This document shows positions 24,626-33,959 of a stretch of 64,000 nt of DNA, piece after piece. Numbering within the stretch: position 1 is the stretch's first letter; the number at the start of each line of letters is the position of its first letter. The stretch spans positions 1-64,000 of the forward strand of contig CABMPD010000004.1 of the NCBI GenBank assembly GCA_902388455.1, given 5' to 3'. The stretch is from an uncultured Alistipes sp. GTDB lineage: Bacteria > Bacteroidota > Bacteroidia > Bacteroidales > UBA932. A program made the translations under genes and the position numbers. The notes beneath the pieces were generated by a model. That model worked only from the letters and a program-made list of their open reading frames with translations, did no database searches and was not told the origin of the DNA.

Positions 24626-27319
24626 TTAAGGTTTCCACTGTTTCCAGTTGTTCTCTATTCCGGGGCCGCTGAGCAGTTCTGGTGTCTGTTCCATATTGTT
24701 GATCCAGACTGAACTTGACTGGACTTTCGCCTTGACGGCATCGTAGAGGTCCTGAATGGTGATGTCTCCGTATGAGTCCTTGAGCTGCTTCAGGAGGAAG
24801 TATGTGAACATACCGTGCTGCTTTTCCTGATATGGCATGGACCGCTGTGTGGCGGAGGAGGCTGTCATTACGACCAGATTGCCCTTGATGGGGGTTTCCT
24901 TAGGCTGGATGATGATACCGCGGCCGACTCCGCTGTAGCATGCGTCGAGGAATACCATTGTCCTTTTTGCACCGCTTTCACTGAGAGTCGCGTACATGTC
25001 TTCGAGCCTGATGCCCTCAGCAGGGGATGTGGTGCTGACATCCACGGGGATGAGGAAGCAGTCCTTGGACGAACCGTCCACCTGACCGTGACCGGCATAG
25101 TAGACGTAGATTTCCACCTGTCCGGGATTGAGACTTGCTATACGTGATATCTTGTTGATATTGAAATTCATCTGTGAGTATGTGGCGTTTTTGAGAAGGA
25201 TGATGTTGTTCTCAGGTACGCCGAGGATGTTCTTTGCATATTCGCTGAAAGTCTCTGCATCGGATACGGCGAAGTCCACATTGGGCTCATATAGTGTCTG
25301 CTGCTTGAAGGAGTTATAGTCCTCGTTGCCGATAACCAGGGCGAATTTGTTGTTGTCAGGGTCTTTGATTCTGGTCAGTCCGGACAGAAGTTCGGACTGC
25401 TGGGCACTGCCTGCAGCGGGAGCCGAAACATTACTGGGTGAAGTGGTTTCAGGAACGCCTGATGCTCCGGATACCTGCTGAGCCTGTGCCATATAGGCAG
25501 GCATAGAGTAGGCGGAACCGCCTCCCAGGACATTTACGGCCAGGTTCATCTTTCCGGTTTCGAACATCATGTATTTGACGTCCGTGTGCTTCTTCGTATA
25601 GTCTGTAACTGTCGCAACGATGGACAGCTGTCCGGAGGTCGAGACTGTGGTGTCCAGATAGAATGTCTGCTTGTATTCCTTCGTGTCTCCGGGATTGATG
25701 TCCCCAAGCCGGATGACAGAGGCGGATGCGTTGATTCCGGAGGGCCACCTCATGGTGACAGTTACGTCTTTCGCTATGTCAGACCCCTCGTTGATGACAG
25801 CAAATTCTACGAGAGCGCTTTTGCCTGGAGCGATTACGGAGTGGTCAGGTGTGTGGACCCAGTAGTTGGCCAGCAGAGGCTCGCACTGGTTGATGCCGAG
25901 AGCAGGGAAGGACATGGAGGAGTTGGTTGCTAGGAATTGATTGTCTGCTAGTGCTTTAAAGCTGATATTGATATCCTCGGACACCAGGTCCAGGTTGGAC
26001 TGTCCTTCGAATGACACAGTTGTGGTTTCTCCAGGCATAATGCGCGGAACGTTAATCGAGTTGGATGCATAGTTGAACCACATGGCCTGTTCTGCCTCTC
26101 CTGATAAGGTGATGGAGGCTTTCTCGACAGGCTCCTTGCCATAGTTTTTTAGTTCTACGTTGAGAAGAAATTTCTCACCGGATTCCACTTTCCCGTTCCC
26201 ATTGTGGTCGGCCAGAGTAACACTCTCGATTCTGAGGTCCGGCCATGTTTCGTTGGCATAGCTCTGGCGGATTATGCCCTGACGTCCTCCGTACGCGACG
26301 TAGGCGAGGCCGTCATTGAAGTCGGAGGTGTAAGAGAATATGGTGTCGATGATGATTTTTCCGGTGGGATTGATGAATCCATATTTGCCGTTTATGCATA
26401 CCCATGCCTTGCCTTCCGAAAAGTTTCCGGCAGCCGTGCATTCCTCGGGCAAGTTGACAGCAGTAGTGCCGTTCGGGCGGATATATTTGAGCCTGCCGTT
26501 GGAGGTCTGGACTAGAGCTACTCCTTCCTGGAAAGCGGATACTTTCGTGTAGCTGGAGGGGAGGAGTGAGTAGCGTCCTTTCTCGTACTTGATGAAGAAG
26601 TATTTCTCACCTTGTTTAAGGAACCCGCTGCCGTAGTTGTTGGACAGGTATATGTTGTCAGCCGTAAAAGGGAAGTCGAGCGCCTGCCGTTTTCCTTTGG
26701 CATTGATGGAGAAGTGGCGTCCGTTGATGGTTACCAGGGCTTTCTCTCCGAAGAAATCGCTGGCCTGATCGAATATAGGCTCTATTGCGAGGAATCCGCG
26801 GCTGTCGATGTACCCATAACGGTCCTGTCCACGCACTTTTTTCTTTACTCTGGCAAGACCGTTGCTGTAGGAGTGGAAAGTCATGTCGGAGGGCAGGCCC
26901 TGAACTTTGCCGTTGGAATTGATGTAGTACCAGCTTTTGTCGATGGCGGCCAGCGCTACGTTGTTGGAGAACGGTGCGATGGTATCGTAGATGCACTTGA
27001 ACACCTCACGTCCGGTAGGAGTGATTACGCCCCATTTGCCGTCTTTCTTGACTATGGCAAGGCCGTTGGAAAAGTCCTTTACTTCCTCGTATTCGGCAGG
27101 AATGACGACGTTGCCTTTTACATCCTCATATCCCCATTTGCCGGCTTCGTAGAAAGCGGCAAAGTCATCGGAGTAGGGACGCTGGCTCTGTCCGTGGACA
27201 GTGCGGATCCACTTGAATGAGCTGGTGGCTGGGTGGAATGTCTCGGTCTGGGCCCGAAGCATGAATGCTCCGGTAGGCAGAACCAGCAGCGATAAGATTA
27301 TTGTTGTAATATTTTTCAT
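24626..27319 (-). CDS. Secreted caspase-family (peptidase C14, clan CD) protein with WG repeats
   Basis: 897 residues. A signal peptide (about 1-23, MKNITTIILSLLVLPTGAFM) sends it out of the cytoplasm. Residues about 50-350 hold WG-type repeats (KWGYEDVKGNVVIPAEYEEV, KWGVITPTGREVF, KYGFINPTGKIII). Residues about 360-590 form two beta-sandwich segments of CARDB type (GEKFLLNVELKNYGKEPVEK; LVEFAVINEGSDIAKDV). After a Ser/Ala-rich linker the caspase domain spans about 655-897, with catalytic H744 in YYAGHG and C794 in LDACYSG. Clan CD enzymes cut after Arg/Lys or Asp depending on subfamily. It lies 26 bases after the DUF4384 gene in the operon. Substrate unknown; the lipoproteins encoded downstream are candidates. 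Confidence 0.9.
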   Translation of the reverse strand: MKNITTIILSLLVLPTGAFMLRAQTETFHPATSSFKWIRTVHGQSQRPYSDDFAAFYEAGKWGYEDVKGNVVIPAEYEEVKDFSNGLAIVKKDGKWGVITPTGREVFKCIYDTIAPFSNNVALAAIDKSWYYINSNGKVQGLPSDMTFHSYSNGLARVKKKVRGQDRYGYIDSRGFLAIEPIFDQASDFFGEKALVTINGRHFSINAKGKRQALDFPFTADNIYLSNNYGSGFLKQGEKYFFIKYEKGRYSLLPSSYTKVSAFQEGVALVQTSNGRLKYIRPNGTTAVNLPEECTAAGNFSEGKAWVCINGKYGFINPTGKIIIDTIFSYTSDFNDGLAYVAYGGRQGIIRQSYANETWPDLRIESVTLADHNGNGKVESGEKFLLNVELKNYGKEPVEKASITLSGEAEQAMWFNYASNSINVPRIMPGETTTVSFEGQSNLDLVSEDINISFKALADNQFLATNSSMSFPALGINQCEPLLANYWVHTPDHSVIAPGKSALVEFAVINEGSDIAKDVTVTMRWPSGINASASVIRLGDINPGDTKEYKQTFYLDTTVSTSGQLSIVATVTDYTKKHTDVKYMMFETGKMNLAVNVLGGGSAYSMPAYMAQAQQVSGASGVPETTSPSNVSAPAAGSAQQSELLSGLTRIKDPDNNKFALVIGNEDYNSFKQQTLYEPNVDFAVSDAETFSEYAKNILGVPENNIILLKNATYSQMNFNINKISRIASLNPGQVEIYVYYAGHGQVDGSSKDCFLIPVDVSTTSPAEGIRLEDMYATLSESGAKRTMVFLDACYSGVGRGIIIQPKETPIKGNLVVMTASSATQRSMPYQEKQHGMFTYFLLKQLKDSYGDITIQDLYDAVKAKVQSSSVWINNMEQTPELLSGPGIENNWKQWKP

Positions 27320-27345
27320 AGATAGATGTGTTTTTATTTTTCCTG

Positions 27346-28149
27346 TTACTGTATCACTATGGCTTCACGCCATGCCGCCCTCTCGTCTGCCGGGATGGCG
27401 TATATCCATTTCAGGACAGTTTCAAATGTGATTGTATTGTCAATGAACGGGATGTCCCTTTTGGTCGCGACGGCAATCAGATTGATGGTCTCGAATTTCT
27501 TGGATTTGTCCAGTTTTTCCATGATGTATTCCATGTTCTCATTTGTGGGAAACTGGTAATCGGTCTCTTTGCGGAAGATTTTTTTAGCCTCGTACTGGTT
27601 GGGGTATATAACCGAGCCGCCGTTGTCATCGAACCAGAACAGGTGCATGTAGGCGTCCTGCCCGTAAATCTTTGCTGTAAAGGTCAGGCGGTCTCCTTCT
27701 CCATAGATAGTATGGGGCTGGGTGATATCCAGGACGAATGTCGGATCTATCTCGCCTCCCCGCTTTACATCCGCGTCAATAGTGGCGACTGCATAGCGTT
27801 TACCGTCCGTGACTTCCTCAGAATACTGGACATCACGGATATTGATGAATCCGTCAACCTGCAATGTCGTCATTCTGGAAAGTACCTGGCTGAACTCGCT
27901 GCCGTCATCCTGACTGATCAGTCCTGTCACGCTCCAAAGTTTCTCAGGTACTCCGGCTTTGCGGAGTGCCTCTGTCTTGGCATTCTGAAGAGCCTTCTGC
28001 TCAGCTTCTTCCAAAGTGATATGACGGGAAATCTCACACTTGCCGACAGCTCCTCTGACTCTCTTGGACTGAGACTGGGCCATGGCATTGAATGTGTTTC
28101 CTGCTATGAGGAACAGGAACAGTGCAAAAACAATTTTTGAAATTTTCAT
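27346..28149 (-). CDS. DUF4384-type exported protein
   Basis: 267 residues with a signal peptide (cleavage near AMAQ). Residues about 30-125 resemble an LPP20/SHS2-like segment (LEEAEQKALQNAKTEALRKA, RYAVATIDADV). Residues about 130-235 match the DUF4384 pattern (TIYGEGDRLTFTAKI, MHLFWFDDNGGSVIYPN). In other bacteria DUF4384 domains are often found fused to or beside caspase-like domains, and here the next gene is a caspase. First gene of the operon: a promoter-like sequence lies just upstream and the leader would be about 15 bases. Probably a periplasmic partner or regulator of the protease; this is inference from context. Confidence 0.78.
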   Translation of the reverse strand: MKISKIVFALFLFLIAGNTFNAMAQSQSKRVRGAVGKCEISRHITLEEAEQKALQNAKTEALRKAGVPEKLWSVTGLISQDDGSEFSQVLSRMTTLQVDGFINIRDVQYSEEVTDGKRYAVATIDADVKRGGEIDPTFVLDITQPHTIYGEGDRLTFTAKIYGQDAYMHLFWFDDNGGSVIYPNQYEAKKIFRKETDYQFPTNENMEYIMEKLDKSKKFETINLIAVATKRDIPFIDNTITFETVLKWIYAIPADERAAWREAIVIQ

Positions 28150-28167
28150 AATTTACCTAATGAGCTG

Positions 28168-28199
28168 CAAAATTGGTAAATTTTTATGAGAATATCAAA
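28168..28199 (-). promoter_or_regulatory. Putative promoter of the DUF4384-caspase-lipoprotein operon
   Basis: On the minus strand TTTG (28199-28196), a 20-base spacer and CAATTTTG (28175-28168), one base off TAnnTTTG. Spacing is ideal for the Bacteroidota primary sigma factor. It is the only promoter-like signal I found ahead of the six closely spaced genes ending at 15831. Confidence 0.5.
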
Positions 28200-28207
28200 A
28201 TAGTTTG

Positions 28208-29668
28208 TTATAATTTCCCGATGGATTTTAAGTACTTGGTACAGGTAAGTTTGTAGTCTGCAACAGCCTCTATCCAGTCACAGTTGCATTTGCTCCATTG
28301 GGTCTGCGCTTCCAGTACGTTGACAAGTGTCTCCATCCCCAGTTCGTATTGGTCACGGCAGACTTTGAGGTTCTTTTCCGCGCTTTCCAAAGCACTGCGG
28401 GTCATACTGGCCTGAAGTGCGGCATCGGAAACAGCGAACAGGTTCTGGGCTCTCTCCAGTTCCATCAGCCCTGCCAGGCGGTCGAGTTCCTCCAGAGCCA
28501 TTTCGTGCTCTTTCTTGGCAGACTGCACCTTGAGATATCCTTCGCCCCAGGCGAAAATGGGAACCTTGAGAGTCGCCATGACCGTGAATCCATCCTGGTT
28601 GAGGATTACCTCGTCCTGGAGTTTCAGTCCGTGGGAATATCCGTAGCTGGCCACAACTCCCAGCTGGGGGAGAAAGTCGGAGCGTACAAAATCTACGTTG
28701 CGCCGTTTCAGCTCTGCCTGTCTGACCAGAAGCTGGTAGTCTGCCCGTCCTTCCACTGTGTCGGATTCAGAGTATATGGTTTCGTGCAGGAATTCCGTGC
28801 TGTCCACGTCGAAACCGCTCTGGTCAACTTCAATCTTTGTGGTAAGAGGCAGTCCCAGGATGTGGCATAGATTCATCATGGCCAGACGCTGTCCGTTGCG
28901 GGCTTTGGAGAGCATGAGGGCGGCATTGTTCCGCTGTACTTCTACTTTCAGCAGGTCGGTTGATGTGGCCATGCCCACGTCTATGGCATTCTCAACAAAG
29001 GTGTACATGCTGTCTACTGTGCTGCTGAAGCTTTCGGCCGTTTCCAGCAGCCTGCAGGTTTTTACGTACATCCAGTAGGCCTCGTCCACTGAGACTATGA
29101 CCTCGTCGGCCTTCAGCCTGGAGTTGAGGACTGCCATCTCCTTGCCGATGTCGGCCATCCGGTAGCCGGAAACGATTTTACCTCCCATGAATACGGGCTG
29201 AGTTACGGAAATCCCGGCCGTGAAGGTATTGGCAAGGTCCACGGACAGGGTCATCGGAGGAATGACGGCGTACTGGTTGAAGACGGGTATGCCGTTGTTG
29301 TAGACAATGTTGCCGGCGGCGTCCTTCATCAGGTCCGGAACCAGGTTGCCGTAGACGTTCTTGTATATGGGCAGGGCTCCGCCGCTGAAGTCGTAGTCAA
29401 ATGAACTGGAGGTCCAGAGGTAGAGGCCGTAGGCGGAGAATTTGGGCAGGAAATTGGTGATTACAGCCTTGCGGTCCAGTGCGGTCTTCTCTTCCATCAG
29501 CCGGGCGCTGCGCAGTACGGCACTGCTGTCCAGGGCAATGCTCCGGCACTGCTCCAGTGTGAGGAAGCGTTTCTGCGGCTGGGCCGTGGCTGTAGCAGGA
29601 AGCAGGAGGAGGACCGCCGTCATCAGGCCCAAAATCCGGGTATATGAGGGTATATGTCTCATGGTCAT
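28208..29668 (-). CDS. TolC family outer-membrane efflux protein
   Basis: 486 residues. A signal peptide ends near ATAQ. The rest has the TolC pattern of long alpha-helical heptads and paired short strands, in two halves (TLEQCRSIALDSSAVLRSAR; VDEAYWMYVKTCRLLETAES; LESAEKNLKVCRDQYELGME; TLVNVLEAQTQWSKCNCDW). It forms the outer-membrane exit duct for the RND pump. Its start overlaps the stop of the pump gene by 4 bases (ATGA). Substrates of the pump are unknown. Confidence 0.93.
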   Translation of the reverse strand: MTMRHIPSYTRILGLMTAVLLLLPATATAQPQKRFLTLEQCRSIALDSSAVLRSARLMEEKTALDRKAVITNFLPKFSAYGLYLWTSSSFDYDFSGGALPIYKNVYGNLVPDLMKDAAGNIVYNNGIPVFNQYAVIPPMTLSVDLANTFTAGISVTQPVFMGGKIVSGYRMADIGKEMAVLNSRLKADEVIVSVDEAYWMYVKTCRLLETAESFSSTVDSMYTFVENAIDVGMATSTDLLKVEVQRNNAALMLSKARNGQRLAMMNLCHILGLPLTTKIEVDQSGFDVDSTEFLHETIYSESDTVEGRADYQLLVRQAELKRRNVDFVRSDFLPQLGVVASYGYSHGLKLQDEVILNQDGFTVMATLKVPIFAWGEGYLKVQSAKKEHEMALEELDRLAGLMELERAQNLFAVSDAALQASMTRSALESAEKNLKVCRDQYELGMETLVNVLEAQTQWSKCNCDWIEAVADYKLTCTKYLKSIGKL

Positions 29669-32600
29669 GCCTTTTTAATCTTGAAGAACAATGAGTACAG
29701 TACGGGCAGGAAAACGAGGGTAATCAGGGTGCCCACTGTCAGTCCGCCCATGATGGTCACTGCCAGCGAGCCGAAGAGAGGGTCGCTGAGCAGGGGCGCC
29801 ATGCCCAGGACTGTGGTCATCGAGGCCATCATCACGGGGCGCAGGCGGGAGAGGGTGGAGTCGACTACTGCCTTGTAGGGCTCGACCCCGAGGCTCAGCT
29901 GCCGGTCTATCTCGTCGATGAGGACGATGCCGTTCTTGATCATCATGCCGATGATGCCCAGGCAGCCGACCATGGCCACGAAGCCGAAGCTCATGCCGGC
30001 GGCCAGCATGCCGAAGACTATGCCTATGGCCACAAGAGGCAGGCAGCAGACGATAATCAGCGGCTTTTTGATGTCCTTGAACAGGGCTATCATGATCAGC
30101 AGCATGACCACTATCGCGTGCGGGAAGTACTTGAACAGGTAGCGGGTGGACTGCCGGCTGGCGTCGTACTCGCCCAGCCAGGTGAGGGTGTAGCCGTCGG
30201 GCAGCTCAATGGCCTCTATCCGGTCCTTGACGGCGTCGCGGGCCTGGGCTGCGGTGTATCCTGCGGTGTTGTTGCACTGGGCCTTGATGGCCCTCTGTCC
30301 GTTATACCGGCAGATCTTGGGCTCGTTCCACTCGATGACGGTGCCTGAGGTTATGGTGTTCAGGGGCAGGGGAGATACCAGCGCGTCGATGATGTCCGCC
30401 CGGCCGGTGGTGCCGGTCATCACTCCCTGTACGGTCTCCATGTTGGCTACCGACGATACGGACGGCAGCAGGCCCCATACCGGGGTGTTGCGGATGCTCT
30501 CCACCGGCTCTCCGTCCATGCCGGTGCTGCGGATGTAGATGCCAAGCCTCTCGCCTCCCTCGTTGAGGGTGCCGCAGGGGATGCCCTCTGCCGCAGCCAT
30601 CACGGAGATGCCGGCGGAACTGCGGGAGATGCCGGCCTGACGGGCAGCCGCCTGGTCGTATTCCACCTTGACGGCCGGTACCATCGGAGACCAGTCATCG
30701 GTCACAAGCCAGGTGGCGTCGCTCTCCTCCATTATGGCCTGGGCCTGGGCGCAGAGGTCCTTGAGCACGGCAGGGTCAGGTCCCTGGAACATAGCCTCGA
30801 CGGGATAGGGGCGGTACATCAGGTTGTACTGCTTTACCCTGACGTATGCCTCGGGGTAGGCGGCCATCAGCTCTTTCTGCATCCTGGGGATGCTCTCTAT
30901 CATTTTGTCGTAGTCCTCATAATCGATGATCAGCTCTCCGTAGCTCAGCGAGGGGTCTGCGATGGCCCTTACTAAGCAGTACCGTCCCGGAGTGCCGCCG
31001 AGAGAGGTGACGACGTGATTGACATTGTCATCCTGACGGATATATGCCTCCATTTCCTCTAAGTCCTTCTCTACCTTGCCGGGAGCGGTGCCCTCGGGCA
31101 TGCGGTACTCGATGTAGAGCTGGTTGTAGGCCATGTCGGGGAAGAACATCTGGGGGATGTACTGATAGCACCATACGCTGCCGAGCACTAAGATGACGGC
31201 TATACCGACGGCGATGAGACGGTGTGAGAGCACGTGGTCCAGCACGCGGCGGAACCAGCGGTATATTTTAGAGTCAAACGGGTCTTTGTTCTCATTTGGG
31301 GTGCCGCTGCCCTTGGGATAGCGCAGGGTCAGGTCGCAGTGCACCGGGACGTGGGTCAGGGCCAGCACCCAGCTCAGCAGCAGGGAGACGGCCAGGACGA
31401 TGAAGAGGTCCCTCACGTAGGTTCCGGCCATGTCCGGGGACATGAATATCGGGAAAAATGCCAGTATGGCGATGACAGTGGCTCCGAGCAGGGGCATGGC
31501 CGTCTTCTTGCAGATGTTGGTCAGGCACTGGGGCTTGGGCACTCCCCGCTTCATGTCCACGAGGATGCCGTCCACTATCACTATCGCGTTGTCCACCAGT
31601 ATGCCCATCGCTACGATGAAGGAGCCGAGGGACACCCTCTGCAGGGTACCGTCCATCATATCTAAGATGAAGAACGAGCCGAAGACTATCACCACTAAGC
31701 TGGTGGCTATGATGACTCCGCTGCGGAAGCCCATGGTCAGCATCAGCAGCAGGATGACTATTACGATGGATTCTATCAGGTTGACGATGAAGGTGTTGAT
31801 GGAGCTGCCGACTATCTCGGGCTGGAAGAATACCTTGTGGAACTCCATGCCGGCGGGGACGGACTCAGCCTTGATCTCCTCTAACCGGGCCTCCACTTCC
31901 TTGCCTATCTTGATGATGTCGGTGCCGGACTCGGCGGAGATGAGCAGGCCGATGGCCGGCTGTCCGTCGTATTTCATGGAGTTGCGCACGGGTGTCTGCC
32001 AGCCGTAGGTGACGTCGGCCACGTCGGAGAGCTTGAGCTGGTCGTCCTCATGGCCCTGGATGATGAGGTTGCGTATGTCCTCGATGCTTTCGTAGGCGTC
32101 CCCCATCTCTATCTTCATCCTGCGGTCCGGGGTGTCGAAGTATCCGGAGTAGATGACCGAGTTCTGGGAATTGAGAGTGGTCAGCAGCTCGGTGGGATGC
32201 ACTCCGAGGTTGGCCATGCGGTCGGCCTTCATGTCGATGTTCACGCAGCGGGTGCGCTCTCCGTAGGTGATGGCCTTGGACACTCCCTCTATGTCGCTGA
32301 GCTCCCGGCAGACCATGTCGGCGTAGCGTCCGGCTTCCTCATACCCGTATCCGTCGAATGTCAGGGCGTAGAACATGCCGTAGACATCCCCGTAGTCGTC
32401 CATGACCATGACCTGCGCCGATGCGGGCAGGGATGCCTTGGCGTCATTGACCTTGCGGCGGAGCAGGTCCCACTCCTGCTGGGTGTCGGAGTCGGGGGTA
32501 GTGGTCTTGAGGGTGACCGTGATGATGGCCATGTCGTCGAAGGACTGGGAGGTCACCGTTCCCACCTCACTGATCCTGCGGATGGTCTCCTCGAGCGGGC

Positions 32601-32793
32601 GGGTCACCTCCAGTTCCGTCTCGTAGGCGGTCGCTCCGGGGTAGACGGCGGCCACCACGGCGACCTTGACCTTGATCTCCGGGTCCTCGAGCTTGCTCAT
32701 GCTGTTGTAGGCAAATGCTCCGCCCACGACGAGGCAGATGAGCACCGCCACGACCAGTATCCTGTTCTTCAGGGCGTATTCTGCTATGTTCAT
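29665..32793 (-). CDS. RND efflux transporter permease subunit
   Basis: 1042 residues, the usual size. N-terminal MNIAEYALKNRILVVAVL, then two periplasmic porter loops and about twelve membrane helices in two clusters (near 340-480 and 870-1035). Conserved RND features include GILVDNAIVIVDGI in TM4 and GMMIKNGIVLIDEID in the second half. The pump exchanges protons for drugs, bile acids, metabolites or lipids across the inner membrane, working with the adjoining adaptor and TolC. The N-terminal YNSMSKLEDPEIK is typical of the Bacteroidota HAE1-like subgroup. 12 bases follow the adaptor gene. Confidence 0.95.
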   Translation of the reverse strand: MNIAEYALKNRILVVAVLICLVVGGAFAYNSMSKLEDPEIKVKVAVVAAVYPGATAYETELEVTRPLEETIRRISEVGTVTSQSFDDMAIITVTLKTTTPDSDTQQEWDLLRRKVNDAKASLPASAQVMVMDDYGDVYGMFYALTFDGYGYEEAGRYADMVCRELSDIEGVSKAITYGERTRCVNIDMKADRMANLGVHPTELLTTLNSQNSVIYSGYFDTPDRRMKIEMGDAYESIEDIRNLIIQGHEDDQLKLSDVADVTYGWQTPVRNSMKYDGQPAIGLLISAESGTDIIKIGKEVEARLEEIKAESVPAGMEFHKVFFQPEIVGSSINTFIVNLIESIVIVILLLMLTMGFRSGVIIATSLVVIVFGSFFILDMMDGTLQRVSLGSFIVAMGILVDNAIVIVDGILVDMKRGVPKPQCLTNICKKTAMPLLGATVIAILAFFPIFMSPDMAGTYVRDLFIVLAVSLLLSWVLALTHVPVHCDLTLRYPKGSGTPNENKDPFDSKIYRWFRRVLDHVLSHRLIAVGIAVILVLGSVWCYQYIPQMFFPDMAYNQLYIEYRMPEGTAPGKVEKDLEEMEAYIRQDDNVNHVVTSLGGTPGRYCLVRAIADPSLSYGELIIDYEDYDKMIESIPRMQKELMAAYPEAYVRVKQYNLMYRPYPVEAMFQGPDPAVLKDLCAQAQAIMEESDATWLVTDDWSPMVPAVKVEYDQAAARQAGISRSSAGISVMAAAEGIPCGTLNEGGERLGIYIRSTGMDGEPVESIRNTPVWGLLPSVSSVANMETVQGVMTGTTGRADIIDALVSPLPLNTITSGTVIEWNEPKICRYNGQRAIKAQCNNTAGYTAAQARDAVKDRIEAIELPDGYTLTWLGEYDASRQSTRYLFKYFPHAIVVMLLIMIALFKDIKKPLIIVCCLPLVAIGIVFGMLAAGMSFGFVAMVGCLGIIGMMIKNGIVLIDEIDRQLSLGVEPYKAVVDSTLSRLRPVMMASMTTVLGMAPLLSDPLFGSLAVTIMGGLTVGTLITLVFLPVLYSLFFKIKKA

Positions 32794-32805
32794 GGCTCCG
32801 TAGGT

Positions 32806-33897
32806 TTACAGAAGATTACCCGGGTTGGTGGCGGATTTGCCTGGGAGCACCTTGACCTGTGCTCCGTCCTTCAGGGAATTGACTCCGGCGGTTACGACTG
32901 TCTCTCCGGCCTTCAGTCCGGAGATGATGCGGGCGTTGCCGTCGCGGTCGATGTCGTCGGCATTTACGGCCCGTCTCCGGATAGTGTTGTCCGGACCTAC
33001 TGTCCATACGCAGGTGGCGCCTCTGTCCTCGAAGAGGGCTGTGGCCGGAATGCTGACCGTGCCGTCCTCGTCCGTGCGGTACTCGATGCAGACTCCTGTG
33101 CTGATACCGGAGTGGGGCAGGGTTCCGTCCGGTGCCGGACGGAGGGCGTAGCGGGCGGTGAAGAGCTGGTTGAGATTGGCCTTCTTGGTTATGTCGATGA
33201 GCCTGAGCTCAAATGTCTTTCCGGGATAGACGTCCACGGTGCACCAGCTGCGGACGGCCTTGTCGATATTGACGAAGTCATCTACGGGTATGTCCACCTT
33301 CACGATCGGGGCGCCGTCGCTGATGAGGGTGATCACCGGCATACCGGCCCCGACCGTCTCGCCGGCCTCGAAGTGTACCTGCTGGACATAGCCGTCGAAA
33401 GGTGCGAGCATCTTCGTGTCATTGAGGGCGTTCTGGTGGGCGTGGTAGAGGGCGGTTATCTGCTCCAGACCATAACGGGCCTTATCGTAGTCGTTCTGAG
33501 TGGCGCTGCCGCGGTCCGAGAGCTCGATGACCCTGCCGGCCTCGGCCTTGACCTGCTCGTACTGGGCGGTGGTGGCGGCTAACTGTATGGCGTAGTCACG
33601 CTCCTCTATCTCAGCCAATGTGTCTCCTTGACGGACGTGCTGCCCCTCGCGGAAGTGTACGGCGGCTACAGGACCCGCAACCCTGAATGACAGGTTGACA
33701 TCCTTTGCCGGCTGTATCCGGCCCGGATAGGTGACGGTGCGGGTGCTGCCGATGCTCTGCGCTGCTGCCGTTCTGACATTGGGTACGGCAACTTCCTTAT
33801 GCTGCCCGTTATCTTTTGATTTACATCCTGTTACCGATACCGCTGCAAGCACTGCGGCGACACTGACGGCGATGGTTCCGAATATGCGGTAATTCAT
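32806..33897 (-). CDS. RND efflux periplasmic adaptor lipoprotein
   Basis: 363 residues from the ATG at 33897. An open frame upstream of this is arginine/proline-rich and unlike any adaptor, so I reject the longer start. Lipobox SVTGC places the protein on the inner membrane as a lipoprotein. Lipoyl-like halves surround a coiled coil (FREGQHVRQGDTLAEIEERD; APFDGYVQQVHFEAGETVGA), followed by barrel and membrane-proximal domains (GLKAGETVVTAGVNSLKDGA). It links the RND pump to TolC. It lies 62 bases after the TonB-like gene, so an internal promoter is possible, though I see no good one. Confidence 0.93.
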   Translation of the reverse strand: MNYRIFGTIAVSVAAVLAAVSVTGCKSKDNGQHKEVAVPNVRTAAAQSIGSTRTVTYPGRIQPAKDVNLSFRVAGPVAAVHFREGQHVRQGDTLAEIEERDYAIQLAATTAQYEQVKAEAGRVIELSDRGSATQNDYDKARYGLEQITALYHAHQNALNDTKMLAPFDGYVQQVHFEAGETVGAGMPVITLISDGAPIVKVDIPVDDFVNIDKAVRSWCTVDVYPGKTFELRLIDITKKANLNQLFTARYALRPAPDGTLPHSGISTGVCIEYRTDEDGTVSIPATALFEDRGATCVWTVGPDNTIRRRAVNADDIDRDGNARIISGLKAGETVVTAGVNSLKDGAQVKVLPGKSATNPGNLL

Positions 33898-33959
33898 CTT
33901 TAAAAAGTATTTAATAAGCCTATTAAGGAATGGCTGTAATAATGCAAAAAATATGCCGC

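Noticed and set aside
15831..28149. Caspase operon as an abortive-infection defence system
   Set aside because: All products are exported and no nucleic-acid sensor, gasdermin or cytoplasmic effector is encoded; an envelope role fits better.
32050..33582. 510-residue plus-strand frame over the RND pump and adaptor
   Set aside because: Antisense to two well-supported efflux genes; composition is Gly/Val/His-rich without motifs.
33898..33959. TTAATA-AGCC-TATTAA inverted repeat between the TonB-like gene and the adaptor as a terminator
   Set aside because: Only six A/T pairs and no T run; too weak.
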